A DNA stretch of 64,000 nt from Enteractinococcus coprophilus (lineage in GTDB: Bacteria; Actinomycetota; Actinomycetes; Actinomycetales; Micrococcaceae): positions 655,828 through 719,827 of the forward strand of contig NZ_VFOU01000002.1 in assembly GCF_006716305.1 (NCBI RefSeq), in the 5' to 3' direction. Each line of letters opens with the position of its first letter. Within the stretch, counting starts at the first letter, position 1. Below the pieces are notes generated by a model, which searched no databases, had not been told where the DNA came from, and was given only the letters and a program-made list of their open reading frames with translations. Made by a program: the position numbers and the translations under genes. This document shows, piece by piece, positions 17,665 through 27,684 of this stretch.

Positions 17665-19251
17665 CTACAGCACTCCGATCCATTGCCAGTAGGTAGCCGA
17701 AAGCAACAAGACCAAGAGATACCCCACGACCGTCAGAGGAATGCCTGCACGCATGAACTGCTTGACGGTGAATGTTCCAGTACCGTAGGCCAACATGTTC
17801 TGCGGGGCTGAGATGGGGAGGATGAATCCGAAACTGATCACGAATTGTTGGATAATGACGAAGCCCACCCCTTGCTCTGGGAGTCCCGGGATGCTCATCG
17901 CGAGCACGATGAACACGGGAATCAACGCAGATGAGAGTGCCGTTGCTGAGGCAAAACCGAGGTGAATGAGAATATTAAATACCGAGACGATAGCAATCGT
18001 GGCTAACAGCGGCATGGTAGACAGTCCCATTGCTTCGAAGGTGATTGCAGACAACCATTCCGCTGCACCAGAATTCAGCAGCAGGCTACCTAAGGAAATC
18101 CCGATGGCGAAGACCACAAGGGTGCCCCAATTGACCATCGACTCAAGTTGATCCCAGTTCAGAACACCGACCTTGGGTATCAGCATTAAGGCGATGCCGG
18201 TCAAGGTAATCGTTGATGAGTCCAGTTCGTGCAAGGTGCCTTCGGTAGACCACAGCACCAGCATGAGCCCTGCCAAAACTGCTAGACGAATCTCTTTTGC
18301 TGAAATGGGACCAAGTTTGGCAAGACCCTCCCGGACAACTTCTTTACCGCCTTGAAGGACACGGGTCTCTGGTTTGATCGCCCAACGCATCACGAAATAC
18401 AACACTATCGACATCAAGATCGACCATGGGGCTCCAATCATGAACCACCGTGGCCAGGAAATGGATTCCCCGAATATTTCGAGTATGAAACCATCCGCAA
18501 CGAGGTTTTGCGCCGCCGCTGTCTTAATACCTATGTTCCAAATGGATATAGCCTGTGCCGCTGTGATGATCAATAACGCACCAAGCTTTGAGTTCAGTGG
18601 CATGCCAAAAGCGATAATCATGCCCAACAAAATGGGCACAACAGCGCCGGCTCGCGCGGTGGCCGAGGGCACGAAGAACGCTAGCAAGGTAGCGATGACG
18701 ATGGCCCCAATCAGAATATTGGAGACTTTTTCGCCTGAGAAACGAAGAATGTGAAAAGCCAGCCGCCTATGAAGCCCCGTGGCCTGCATTGCCGCGGCTA
18801 GTGCCAACGCGGCAGCCACGAGCGCAACTGCCGAGGTTGCAAAACCACTCAATGCTGCGCTGAGTCCTCCGGTGGTCCCAAGAATTTCCCCAGGACTGTC
18901 GGGGTCTGGCGAGAAACCAATAGACAATGCGATGATGACCAAAATCATCACCGAGCTGATGGGATAACTGACAGCTTCAGTTATCCACATGATGACTGCA
19001 AAGACTAGGATTGCCAGGGATCGTTGTCCCGCTGTCGACAGGCCCTCGAATGGCGGCAGAAACATAATCGTGAACATTGCAGCAAAGGCAAAGCCTATCC
19101 AGATGAAGGGTAGATAGCGGTCTAGCCAACTGGGTTCTTGGCCGTCTCGGAGCTGGCCATGCTTCTTATTGCCGTCATGGACCTGTTTCGTCCGATCCAG
19201 CTTAGCTCGTTCAGTTTGCTCGTTTGGGATATGAGAATCTGATGTCGCCAA
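17665..19251 (-). CDS. DASS/SLC13-family anion:sodium symporter
   Basis: Divalent anion:Na+ symporter family (dicarboxylates, citrate or sulfate), 528 residues. A hydrophilic N-terminus of about 42 residues is followed by around twelve membrane segments starting LPFIWIGFAFAAMFTIMFL. The two substrate loops resemble the SNT motifs as SATARAGAVVPI and SATALSSALIP. TTG at 19251 is chosen because AGAGG is correctly spaced. It is a single-gene unit with 157- and 159-nt flanking gaps in which I see no clear hairpin. It looks like an accessory insertion in an otherwise conserved neighbourhood. Substrate not predictable beyond a di- or tricarboxylate. Confidence 0.9.
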   Translation of the reverse strand: MATSDSHIPNEQTERAKLDRTKQVHDGNKKHGQLRDGQEPSWLDRYLPFIWIGFAFAAMFTIMFLPPFEGLSTAGQRSLAILVFAVIMWITEAVSYPISSVMILVIIALSIGFSPDPDSPGEILGTTGGLSAALSGFATSAVALVAAALALAAAMQATGLHRRLAFHILRFSGEKVSNILIGAIVIATLLAFFVPSATARAGAVVPILLGMIIAFGMPLNSKLGALLIITAAQAISIWNIGIKTAAAQNLVADGFILEIFGESISWPRWFMIGAPWSILMSIVLYFVMRWAIKPETRVLQGGKEVVREGLAKLGPISAKEIRLAVLAGLMLVLWSTEGTLHELDSSTITLTGIALMLIPKVGVLNWDQLESMVNWGTLVVFAIGISLGSLLLNSGAAEWLSAITFEAMGLSTMPLLATIAIVSVFNILIHLGFASATALSSALIPVFIVLAMSIPGLPEQGVGFVIIQQFVISFGFILPISAPQNMLAYGTGTFTVKQFMRAGIPLTVVGYLLVLLLSATYWQWIGVL

Positions 19252-19410
19252 AGGAAACCTCTTTCAAGGTTCAACAGAAATTGAGTCTTCCGTGTAGTTC
19301 ACTGTAATCTGTCCCAGTAGTTTTTTGGGCGCTCTGTTGGCCTTCCAATAATGATTAGGAAGCACAGTTCAGATCAGCATCACGGGAATTGGCGTGCAAT
19401 CACCATTCAG

Positions 19411-21441
19411 TTAAGCGGAAAGTCGCCTGAGACTTTCCATGACTTGGGTAGCCGACCGTGTTGCCCAGAAATTCGGCATAGAGGCTCGGAGAAATGTGCC
19501 GTAACCGGCAGTCGCCAATCGCGAGTCTAAAATGGCAACGACGCCACGATCCGATGTGGATCGGATAAGACGTCCCGCTCCTTGAGCCAGCCGAATGGCA
19601 GCGTGGCTGGCTGATACCGCCATGAATCCATTACCACCTCGTTGGCTGATATATCGAGCTCGTGCGGAGGCTAGCGGATCATCGGGGCGAGGAAATGGAA
19701 TTCGGTCAATCGTTACCAACCGCAGAGTCTCGCCGGGTACGTCGACGCCTTGCCACAGCGTCAGTGTGCCAAATAAACAGGCTCGTGGATCTTGAGTGAA
19801 CTCATCAATGAGACCCGACAGCGTTGACTCGCCTTGAACCAAAATGTTGAGCTTTTCGCCGAAGCGTAGTCGCATCTCGTCGGCGGCGGCCTTTGCGGCG
19901 CTACGTGAGGAGAACAAGCATAATGCTCCTCCATCTGAGGCGTCCAAAAGGTGTTCAAGCCGCTCATGGGATTGGGCCGAAGGTTGGGGCCCAGGCTTCG
20001 GCAGATCATCAGCCACATACAAGATGCCTTGTGTAGGGTAATCAAATGGACTACCCACATCGAGGGTCTTATATTTCGCCCCACCATTGATCTTGAACCC
20101 TAAATCACCGGTAATAGCATCAAATTTTCCTCCGACGGTCAGGGTCGCAGAAGTCAGGATGGTCGTGGACTCATCGAGCAGTTTGTCTCGAAACCTGCCA
20201 GCAATGGATAAAGGTGCCGCGTATAACAGCGGTGCTGAATGTGGGTCAGCCTCAACCCATCCTTTGCCTGGCTCAAAATGTGACGGGCGTGTCGCCCAAA
20301 CGACCATGTCACCTTTCGGCTGTGCTCCAGCCGTGAGGAGTTGTTCGGTGGTTTCCAGTATTTCTGTTAACCGGTTTTTGACCAGTTGGCGGTTTGAGTC
20401 TTCGGTGTCGGTTCCCCCGCTGCCTTTGAGATCGCTGAGCATTTGGCGGGTTTCGTCCCTTACGCTTTCCAAGGCGGTGAGCTGGTGTTCGTTGAAGCCT
20501 TGGGAAAACCAGCCCGAAGGAGCTGAAGCAAAGGCGGCTTCCATGGAAACTGCAGCATCGGTTAGGTCAGTCGCCACGACAGATGCCTCTTGTCTGGCTT
20601 GTTTTGCTGCACTTCGAATCAAGGATGGGGACAGGTGCAAAGTGACTGCGGAGGTCACGCGGTCAATGAGTTCGTGGGCCTCGTCAATAATGATGGCATC
20701 AGCTTCGGGCATGATGTTGAGATCTTCGAATGCAGCGATAGCCAGCATCGCGTGATTGGTCACTACGATGTCAGCCTCGGCTGCAGCTTGACGAGCGAGT
20801 TCAGAGAAACACTCTTCTGCGAAGGGACACTTGCTCGCACCAATGCATTCGCGAGCCGAAACTGAAACCTGACGCCATGCCTCATCGGTGACCCCAGGTT
20901 TCAAATCGTCGCGGTCTCCGGTGTCGGTTTCTTCGGCCCAGGAGCGCAGTCGCATGACTTCTTCACCAAGTTGAGATAGTGGTTGGCCAACCACGTCGGT
21001 GGCGGCCAACAAGCTGTCATCTTCGGACTCGATCGCTGCGCCACGGAGCTTGTGTTTACAGACGTAGTTGGCGCGCCCTTTCAATAAGGCCACGTCGATG
21101 CTGCGAGGCAGAGAAGCTTCAAGAGTATCCAGCAGGCGTGGGATGTCTCGATTGATGATCTGGCTCTGGAGCGCAAGAGTGGCCGTTGCTATGACCACTG
21201 GCGACTCACTGGCCAAGGTGTAGTCAATGGCCGGCACGAGATACGCCAGGGACTTACCAGTTCCGGTTCCAGCCTGTACGACCAGATGTGTGCCGGTCTC
21301 AAGTGCGTTAGCAACCTCGGTTGCCATGAGTTGTTGGCCTGGACGAGTTTGTCCACCGAGTGCAGCGACGGCATCAGCCAGCCATTCGCTGACTTGCGTA
21401 GGGCTGGCTGAGGAAGTGGTTACCGGTTGATTACCGGACAT
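19411..21441 (-). CDS. DinG/YoaA-type ATP-dependent DNA helicase (XPD-like, Fe-S)
   Basis: Superfamily 2 5'-3' helicase of 676 residues. Walker A GTGTGKS (58-64), DEAH box (253-256), and four cysteines at C128, C199, C205 and C211 that fit the 4Fe-4S cluster of the XPD/DinG family. Further motifs: ILTSATL, SSRSAAK, GTLTLWQGVDVPG and QGAGRLIRS. The ATG lies inside the hflX 3' end (11-nt overlap), so the two are cotranscribed. Likely role: unwinding of D-loops, R-loops or G-quadruplexes during repair; there is no exonuclease domain. Confidence 0.92.
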   Translation of the reverse strand: MSGNQPVTTSSASPTQVSEWLADAVAALGGQTRPGQQLMATEVANALETGTHLVVQAGTGTGKSLAYLVPAIDYTLASESPVVIATATLALQSQIINRDIPRLLDTLEASLPRSIDVALLKGRANYVCKHKLRGAAIESEDDSLLAATDVVGQPLSQLGEEVMRLRSWAEETDTGDRDDLKPGVTDEAWRQVSVSARECIGASKCPFAEECFSELARQAAAEADIVVTNHAMLAIAAFEDLNIMPEADAIIIDEAHELIDRVTSAVTLHLSPSLIRSAAKQARQEASVVATDLTDAAVSMEAAFASAPSGWFSQGFNEHQLTALESVRDETRQMLSDLKGSGGTDTEDSNRQLVKNRLTEILETTEQLLTAGAQPKGDMVVWATRPSHFEPGKGWVEADPHSAPLLYAAPLSIAGRFRDKLLDESTTILTSATLTVGGKFDAITGDLGFKINGGAKYKTLDVGSPFDYPTQGILYVADDLPKPGPQPSAQSHERLEHLLDASDGGALCLFSSRSAAKAAADEMRLRFGEKLNILVQGESTLSGLIDEFTQDPRACLFGTLTLWQGVDVPGETLRLVTIDRIPFPRPDDPLASARARYISQRGGNGFMAVSASHAAIRLAQGAGRLIRSTSDRGVVAILDSRLATAGYGTFLRASMPNFWATRSATQVMESLRRLSA

Positions 21442-22969
21442 AGCTTAAGTAGTGATCCTTATCCTCTGGATACACCAGCACGGTCAACGCGGTGCCTTCT
21501 GGCTCATAGGTTTCAGCCAGAATTTCGGTGTCATCCGAGTGTAGTCGGTTGACGACCTCACCATCGGTATATGGCACCAGTAGGTCAAGATGAATGCTGG
21601 GTCGTGGCAGTCCTTCTGCGATGGCTGCTTCGAGTTCTTTGAAGCCTTCCCCGGTAGCAGCCGACACGATGACGGCGTTGGGATAACGACGTCGTAGCCG
21701 CGCTAGCACCATAGAATCTGCTGCATCGGCCTTGTTGAAGACGATGAGTTCTTGGATATCGGCGATATTCGTATCTGAAAAGACCTGGTGGACTGCATCA
21801 ATCTGAGCTTCTGGCTCGGGATGCGAAGCATCCACAACGTGCAGAATCATGTCTGCTTCATCGACCTCTTCCAACGTGGATCGGAAGGCCTCAACTAGCT
21901 GGGTCGGCAACTGGCGGACGAAACCGACGGTATCGGACAACGTGTACGCTATGCCATCTGCGGTTTGGGCGGCCCGGACCGTTGGGTCGAGAGTAGCAAA
22001 CAGTGCGTTTTCGACAAGCACGCCGGCTTTGGTCAGCCGATTGAGTATGGAAGACTTTCCGGCGTTGGTGTATCCGGCAATCGCAACCGACGGGATTTGG
22101 TTGCGACGACGGCGAGCGCGTTTCGTTCGTCGAGCGCTTTCCATGTGCTTAATATCGCGGCGCAACTTTGCCATCCGATCACGGATACGACGTCGGTCCA
22201 ACTCAATTTTCGTTTCACCAGGACCACGCGAACCAATACCGGCACCGCCCGCAGCTTGGCCACCAGCCTGCCGGGACATCGATTCACCCCAACCCCGCAA
22301 CCGTGGCAACAGATATTCCAGTTGGGCTAGTTCAACTTGAGCTTTGCCCTCTTTGGACTGTGCATGTTGTGCAAAAATATCGAGAATCAGCGCCGTGCGG
22401 TCAATGACTTTCACGCCGACCACGTCTTCTAACCCACGGCGTTGCGATGGGGCCAGTTCAGTATCAACAATGACCGTATCAGCCCCTTGATCTTGAACAA
22501 TATCTCGTAGTTGATGAGCTTTACCACGGCCAAGAAAAGTGGCCGGATCAGGGGCGTGACGACGTTGAATGATCCCATCGAGTACCGTGGAGCCCGCCGT
22601 ATGAGCTAACGCGGCAAGTTCTTGTAGAGAGTGTTCGGCTTCAGTGACAGAACCGTCTGTCCATAAGCCGGCGAGAACCACTTTTTCGAGGCGGAGCTTG
22701 CGATATTCGACTTCTGTGACGTCATCTAGCTCTGTTGACAAACCTTGCACGCGTCGCAGCGCGTGGCGCTGTTCCAAATCAAACTGGTCACCATCATATT
22801 CAGTGTGGTTTGACCCGCCGTCATCCAGCGCTTGGGCGCCGCTGGGCCGATAGTCCTCAACCGCACTAGTATGTGTAGCTTTCGCATCATCGGCGGACAA
22901 GATACGGCTGATGAGTGCTTTGATTTGCTCATCAGCCCGAGGATCGGAGGGCTCGTATTGGGTGACCAT
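21431..22969 (-). CDS. hflX: Ribosome-associated GTPase HflX
   Basis: GTPase that binds and splits stalled ribosomes; 512 residues. Contains the N-terminal HflX domain (VVLAGLWTDG, ATFLGRGKAHQL, VIVDTELAPSQRRGLE), the glycine-rich segment QAAGGAGIGSRGPGETKIE, and the G domain with GYTNAGKSS (G1), DTVGFVRQLP (G3) and FNKAD (G4). AAGGAG is ideally placed for the ATG at 22969. An upstream TTG would add 32 residues without support. The roughly 100-residue acidic N-terminal extension is usual in actinobacteria. Confidence 0.95.
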   Translation of the reverse strand: MVTQYEPSDPRADEQIKALISRILSADDAKATHTSAVEDYRPSGAQALDDGGSNHTEYDGDQFDLEQRHALRRVQGLSTELDDVTEVEYRKLRLEKVVLAGLWTDGSVTEAEHSLQELAALAHTAGSTVLDGIIQRRHAPDPATFLGRGKAHQLRDIVQDQGADTVIVDTELAPSQRRGLEDVVGVKVIDRTALILDIFAQHAQSKEGKAQVELAQLEYLLPRLRGWGESMSRQAGGQAAGGAGIGSRGPGETKIELDRRRIRDRMAKLRRDIKHMESARRTKRARRRRNQIPSVAIAGYTNAGKSSILNRLTKAGVLVENALFATLDPTVRAAQTADGIAYTLSDTVGFVRQLPTQLVEAFRSTLEEVDEADMILHVVDASHPEPEAQIDAVHQVFSDTNIADIQELIVFNKADAADSMVLARLRRRYPNAVIVSAATGEGFKELEAAIAEGLPRPSIHLDLLVPYTDGEVVNRLHSDDTEILAETYEPEGTALTVLVYPEDKDHYLSYVR

Positions 22970-23192
22970 TTTCTCCTTGTTCAGAGGCTTTTCCTTATGT
23001 TGTAGTATGTCACATTTGCTGTGATTAAGCCTGCGATTGCGGGCTTTCCTGTGAGGAAATCGCAAAGATTTTCTGTCAATAGCAGCTGTCTATGACAACA
23101 TCGTGCCGGGGTAATGTATTCCAATTAACGCGTTTATGCTGCGGTAGCGTGCGGAGTCCGAAATCTTTGAAACGTACTACACTACGAAGACG

Positions 23193-23813
23193 ATGAATGA
23201 GCATTATTTTTCTTCTACTCCCTCCGGCCCAGATCATCGGCGCGTTCTCGATGTCGAGCTTGCCGGACAAAATGTTCAAGTGGAGACCTCAGGCAGTATT
23301 TTTTCTCCCGATGGGGTGGATCGAGGGACGCGTGTCCTGTTAAACGTCGTTCCTGCCCTTCCAGAATCTGGAGATTTTCTGGATATTGGTTCAGGATGGG
23401 GTCCTATTGCGCTCACGATGGGGTTATTGTCTGCTCGGGCTCACATCACAGCATTAGAGGTCAACGACCGCGCCGCAATGTTAACTGCTGCCAATGCGTC
23501 GCGGTTAGGTCTGAAGAACATCACGGTCAAACATCCGGATGAGGTAACCGAAGACGCTACATTCGACGTCATCTGGTCAAACCCACCAATCCGGATCGGT
23601 AAAGCTGCTCTCCACGCTATTTTGACTCGTTGGTTACCGACGCTGACACCAGGTGGTCAAGCGTGGCTTGTGGTGGCCAAGAAACTTGGCGCCGATTCCT
23701 TAATGCGATGGATCCAGACCATGTTGGAGGCAAAAGCTCCCGGAGAATTCACGATCCGTCGTGCCGCCACAGACAAAGGCTTTCGAGTGCTTCAAGTGGA
23801 ACGCGCCTTATAG
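23193..23813 (+). CDS. RsmC-like class I SAM methyltransferase
   Basis: Probable rRNA (guanine-N2) methyltransferase, 206 residues. SAM-binding motif I FLDIGSGWGPIAL and catalytic SNPPIRIGK (NPPY-type motif, as in small-methyltransferase-domain RsmC proteins), then GGQAWLVVAKKLGA. It is a single-domain version. It is divergent from hflX across a 223-nt gap with no obvious structure, and its stop overlaps that of the convergent dapF-position gene by 6 nt. Target nucleotide unknown. Confidence 0.86.
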   Translation: MNEHYFSSTPSGPDHRRVLDVELAGQNVQVETSGSIFSPDGVDRGTRVLLNVVPALPESGDFLDIGSGWGPIALTMGLLSARAHITALEVNDRAAMLTAANASRLGLKNITVKHPDEVTEDATFDVIWSNPPIRIGKAALHAILTRWLPTLTPGGQAWLVVAKKLGADSLMRWIQTMLEAKAPGEFTIRRAATDKGFRVLQVERAL

Positions 23814-24716
23814 TCGTCCAAAGAACACGGTAGATAGTGCAGCGAACGTGGACACTCTACGATCTTCGTGTAACTGCACAACAATATCGCCATGGAGCGT
23901 TGATACGTTCCAGATATGTGGTTGTGTTAGTCCCGCCCAAAGTTGAAAAGCAATGGTCGCAGCAGCTGCTGCCGACCCAAGCTCTAAGTTTCCGGGAACG
24001 GCCGGATGGTGTCGCAACGCCAGCTGACCCATCCCCTCGATCGTAAGCGGATCTTGTGGCACGACGAAATTCACGCCAGTGGGTTCCCTGACCGATGGCT
24101 CAACCGATGGAGACTGAGTTAGGTCAATGCTTTCTAATTCGTCGAGTGACTCCACTGCGATCGTAATGTGGAGGCTTTGAGTTCGAATACTCAATCCCGG
24201 GCGTGGGTCCGTTAGCCCGGCGGCCATGACGAGGGCGTCGGATCCTGCTGCTATTGCGGTATCAGGTTCGGCGTATGACCATTGACCGATATCTACACCC
24301 ACGTAGGTGGGGGTATAAACCGTGGTGATGATCCCGGTTGCGGCCTTGAAAACGTGATGAGACGTCTCGGAGTCCGGTATCCGTTGTAATGCAGCTAGGG
24401 CGTAAGTGGCAGCACGTGCTGCTTCTATTAGATCTATAGCCGGTGTTCCGTCACTCTTCCAGGCCTCGAGGTCTGACACTGGATACTGAGCCGATGGTGA
24501 GGCTGCGGTCATGAGTACAACGCCGACAGCACCGACTCCGGAAGAGCGGTTACATAACCAGGCTATATGTTCCGGCGTTAGGTTGGAGGTCTTTGTCGGT
24601 TCAGAAAAAACGATCCAGTCGCCTGTCGGGCCAGTAATTTTGACGAACGGGGCGTCAACCAGAGTTTGGCGTAGGCGGTGCTGGTGGGCCTGGGAGGTGG
24701 ATTGCGGAGCCGTCAT
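23808..24716 (-). CDS. DapF-fold protein lacking both catalytic cysteines
   Basis: 302-residue protein at the place of diaminopimelate epimerase (miaB-miaA-dapF). Manual alignment to E. coli DapF shows shared landmarks: KITGPTGDWIVF to the KMHGLGNDF start, LCNRSSGVGAVGV to the DRHLGVG segment, and the SDG and LGSAAAAA segments. The catalytic Cys73 position is Leu96 (CGNGARC reads LIEAARA) and the Cys217 position is Leu246 (ACGSGAC reads ELGSAAA). The GNPH segment and the ERGAGET segment are also lost. The only cysteine is C55. The frame is intact. Epimerase activity is not expected; it may be a pseudoenzyme, a protein with another role, or a decaying gene. The ATG starts 9 nt after the miaA stop. 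Confidence 0.7.
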   Translation of the reverse strand: MTAPQSTSQAHQHRLRQTLVDAPFVKITGPTGDWIVFSEPTKTSNLTPEHIAWLCNRSSGVGAVGVVLMTAASPSAQYPVSDLEAWKSDGTPAIDLIEAARAATYALAALQRIPDSETSHHVFKAATGIITTVYTPTYVGVDIGQWSYAEPDTAIAAGSDALVMAAGLTDPRPGLSIRTQSLHITIAVESLDELESIDLTQSPSVEPSVREPTGVNFVVPQDPLTIEGMGQLALRHHPAVPGNLELGSAAAAATIAFQLWAGLTQPHIWNVSTLHGDIVVQLHEDRRVSTFAALSTVFFGRL

Positions 24717-24725
24717 ATCGTCAGC

Positions 24726-25643
24726 CTAGCTGGCTTTCACAAGGCTCAAGATATCTGCAAGCGCATGATCGGTTTGCGGATCAACCCAGTGAACGCGAGG
24801 ATCGGCCTTAAACCATGTTTCTTGGCGTCGGGCAAACCGTCGGGTGGCGACAATTGTTTCATCGATAGCTTGTTGCTTACTGAGACTCCCCGCCAGGTAA
24901 GCCAGCATTTGTCGATAGCCTATGGCTCGATAGGCTGTGGGCGCTTGCTCCAGGCCGACAGTTCGTAAGTGTTGTACTTCGTCTAACCAGCCAGCATCTA
25001 GCATTCTGTAGACGCGCTGTTCAATGCGTTCGTGCAGTTTAGCGCGGTCAACTTTGAGGCCGATTTGGACCACAGGAGGGATATGCGGATGATATTGACG
25101 CTTGGGCATGTAGGAGCTAAATGTGCGCCCAGTGAGTCGATGTACTTCAACCGCCCGGATAATCCGGCGCTCGTCCTGGAGCCGTTGAGCTGACTCCGGG
25201 TCAACGCGCTGGAGTTCATCGACAAGTGGTGTTAACCCCTCGTTTTCCACTTGCGCGGCCAGACATTGCCTCAGAGCCGGATCAGTTGGCGGAAATTCGA
25301 GGGTGTCGAGTGCTGCGCGAACGTACAATCCGGAACCGCCGGTCAATATAGGGACACGATTTCGGGATCTAACCTCGGCGATGGTCGTTCGAGCCAGTGT
25401 CTGGAAAGTCGCCACACTGGCTTCGACCTCTAGATCATAAAGATCCAACAAGTGGTGTGTGATGCCCTGGCGTTCATCGACGCTGGCTTTGGCCGTTCCG
25501 ATGTCCATACCGCGATAAAACTGCAGGGAATCGGCATTGATAATCTCCCCACCAACTGTCTTGGCCAACGCAATCGCTAAGGCTGTCTTACCAGTCGCGG
25601 TAGCCCCGACGAAGGCTACAAGGGGTTGCTTAACGGGCGCCAA
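24726..25643 (-). CDS. miaA: tRNA dimethylallyltransferase
   Basis: Adds dimethylallyl to A37 of tRNAs reading UNN codons, the step before MiaB. P-loop [11 protein letters not shown] directly after the N-terminus, then [43 protein letters not shown] and YRAIGYRQM; 305 residues with this start. TTG at 25643 lies within the miaB 3' end (14-nt overlap) and is the only start codon close to the conserved N-terminus. A longer frame upstream overlaps miaB and is ignored. No strong ribosome site, so coupling to miaB is likely. Confidence 0.93.
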   Translation of the reverse strand: MAPVKQPLVAFVGATATGKTALAIALAKTVGGEIINADSLQFYRGMDIGTAKASVDERQGITHHLLDLYDLEVEASVATFQTLARTTIAEVRSRNRVPILTGGSGLYVRAALDTLEFPPTDPALRQCLAAQVENEGLTPLVDELQRVDPESAQRLQDERRIIRAVEVHRLTGRTFSSYMPKRQYHPHIPPVVQIGLKVDRAKLHERIEQRVYRMLDAGWLDEVQHLRTVGLEQAPTAYRAIGYRQMLAYLAGSLSKQQAIDETIVATRRFARRQETWFKADPRVHWVDPQTDHALADILSLVKAS

Positions 25644-27141
25644 TGCGCAGACTTGGTAGTCCGAGATTGACGTTGCCTGCCGGCGCGTTGGAACCAGTGC
25701 CACAGGAATCCGCCTGGGCTCGATCCCAGGCATCTCCTGCTCGGGACCGCCGCAAGTGGTAGTGGGTCGGTTCCGTCGGATCGGCGATGAGGTGATAAGG
25801 ATGTGCTTCAGTGATTGGCACTGTGACAAAATCTCCGGGGCGGGGAGTTTGAGCTCCTTGTGGGATACTGAAGTGCACAAGGCGGTTGTCTGGGGCACGA
25901 CCCGTCAGGCGCCCGGTTTGCTCACCACGACTGCCAGCATTGTTCGTCACGAGCAGCTCTTGGCTGGTGCCAACGAGTTTGGCTGACTCTTCAGCCGCTA
26001 TACGATCCTGCAAGGCAACTAGTCGTTCAAAACGTTCTTGCACAACCTCTTTCGGAATCTGGTCTTCCATTTCCGCTGCGGGGGTTCCTTCTCGTGGAGA
26101 ATATTGGAACGTGTAAGCCATTGCGAAGCGGGAGGCTTCGACAACGTCGAGAGTTTGTTGGAAATCCGCTTCGGTTTCGCCGGGGAAACCCACAATAATA
26201 TCTGTAGTTACCGCGGCGTGTGGGATCCGTTCGCGTACCTTTTCGAGAATGCCCAAGAAGCGCTTGGAACGATAGGACCTGCGCATAGCCTTCAAGATAG
26301 TATCCGATCCAGATTGCAACGGCATATGCAGTTGGGGCATCACATTAGGAGTCTCTGCCATGGCGTCGAGGACATCATCAGTAAAAGAGGCAGGGTGAGG
26401 ACTTGTAAAACGGATCCGTTCTAGTCCATCGATTTCACCGGTGGCTCGCAACAACTTGGAAAAAGCTTGACGATCTCGGAACTCTACACCGTAAGTGTTA
26501 ACGTTCTGGCCCAATAGCGTGACTTCAACGGCTCCGTCATCTACTAGAGCTTGGACTTCAGCCAGGATGTCACCGGGTCGTCGATCTTTTTCTTTTCCTC
26601 TTAAGGAGGGAACGATGCAGAACGTACAGGTATTATTACAACCCACGGAAATGGATACCCAGCCGGAATAACTGGATTCCCGTTTGGTGGGCAAAGTCGA
26701 AGGGAAAGTCTCTAAGGCTTCTAGAAGCTCTACTTGAGCTTCATTGTTATGGCGCGAGCGGTTCAATAGTACCGGCAGCGACCCGATGTTGTGCGTGCCA
26801 AAGACCACATCCACCCAAGGTGCACGCTTAACAATGGTGTCTTGATCTTTTTGTGCCAGACACCCTCCGACGGCGATTTGCATACCAGGGTAGCCATCTT
26901 TGATGACCTTAAGATTTCCTAGATGACCATAGAGTCGGTTGGCTGCGTTCTCTCGAACTGCGCAAGTATTAAAGACCACGAGATCGGGAGTCGCGTCTCC
27001 ATCTGCTGGAATATAACCATTGATTTCTAATAACCCAGAAATGCGTTCTGAATCGTGCACATTCATTTGGCACCCGAACGTGCGAATTTCATACGAGCGT
27101 GGTGTGGCGATGTCGGCTACGGCTTCAGTCAAGATGTTCAT
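25630..27141 (-). CDS. miaB: tRNA-2-methylthio-N6-dimethylallyladenosine synthase
   Basis: Radical-SAM methylthiotransferase for i6A37; 503 residues. N-terminal cluster domain with [24 protein letters not shown] and GGCLAQKD; the radical-SAM cluster CNNTCTFC followed by [13 protein letters not shown]-terminal TRAM domain (about 385-450). A proline- and glycine-containing tail of about 40 residues follows TRAM. The ATG starts one base after the recX stop. Confidence 0.96.
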   Translation of the reverse strand: MNILTEAVADIATPRSYEIRTFGCQMNVHDSERISGLLEINGYIPADGDATPDLVVFNTCAVRENAANRLYGHLGNLKVIKDGYPGMQIAVGGCLAQKDQDTIVKRAPWVDVVFGTHNIGSLPVLLNRSRHNNEAQVELLEALETFPSTLPTKRESSYSGWVSISVGCNNTCTFCIVPSLRGKEKDRRPGDILAEVQALVDDGAVEVTLLGQNVNTYGVEFRDRQAFSKLLRATGEIDGLERIRFTSPHPASFTDDVLDAMAETPNVMPQLHMPLQSGSDTILKAMRRSYRSKRFLGILEKVRERIPHAAVTTDIIVGFPGETEADFQQTLDVVEASRFAMAYTFQYSPREGTPAAEMEDQIPKEVVQERFERLVALQDRIAAEESAKLVGTSQELLVTNNAGSRGEQTGRLTGRAPDNRLVHFSIPQGAQTPRPGDFVTVPITEAHPYHLIADPTEPTHYHLRRSRAGDAWDRAQADSCGTGSNAPAGNVNLGLPSLRIGAR

Positions 27142-27142
27142 T

Positions 27143-27679
27143 TCATTCGTCTATGGAGTCAAGGTCGTCAGCATCCATCGCAGTAGTAACCACTTGGAAT
27201 GCTAGGCCTGGTGAATACCCTTTTCTGGAGAGCATTCCGACCAGGCGTCGCACTATTCTATCGCGTTGTTGGCGAGACTCAGGATCTGTTGATGAAGGCA
27301 CACTCATTCGAGATAATCTGCGCAAAACCAAGTCGTGTGCAGCGCATTGTTCATCGTCGTCTGAGACCTGCTCAAGAGCGTTTGCTGCATCTTCATCTGT
27401 AATTCCTCGTTGACGCAGTTCCGTACTCAAAGCTCGACGAGCTAGGCCTTTAGACCGATGCCGCGAACGAACCCAACTTTCAGCGAATGCGCTATCATCG
27501 ATGAGTTCGACTTCCTCGAAACGGTCCAGCACCTCTTCAATCACATTGTCAGCTATCTCGCGGTCCCGCAGCTTTTCGGCGAGTTGATGCCGAGTCTTCG
27601 GGGCAGCTGAGAGCTGGCGCAACACGATGTTGCGGGCGGTTTGGTGCTGGTCCGCTTCGACGTCGTCTTGGTCACTCAT
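27143..27679 (-). CDS. recX: Regulatory protein RecX
   Basis: Small helical modulator that inhibits RecA filament extension; 178 residues. Three-helix repeat pattern: [56 protein letters not shown], and a C-terminal [24 protein letters not shown]. It follows recA by 5 nt and precedes miaB by one base. Both ends are strongly acidic. Confidence 0.94.
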   Translation of the reverse strand: MSDQDDVEADQHQTARNIVLRQLSAAPKTRHQLAEKLRDREIADNVIEEVLDRFEEVELIDDSAFAESWVRSRHRSKGLARRALSTELRQRGITDEDAANALEQVSDDDEQCAAHDLVLRRLSRMSVPSSTDPESRQQRDRIVRRLVGMLSRKGYSPGLAFQVVTTAMDADDLDSIDE

Positions 27680-27684
27680 AGAGT

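Noticed and set aside
24726..25898. A longer MiaA with an 85-residue N-terminal extension
   Set aside because: The extension lies entirely within miaB in another frame, and the P-loop should be close to the N-terminus.
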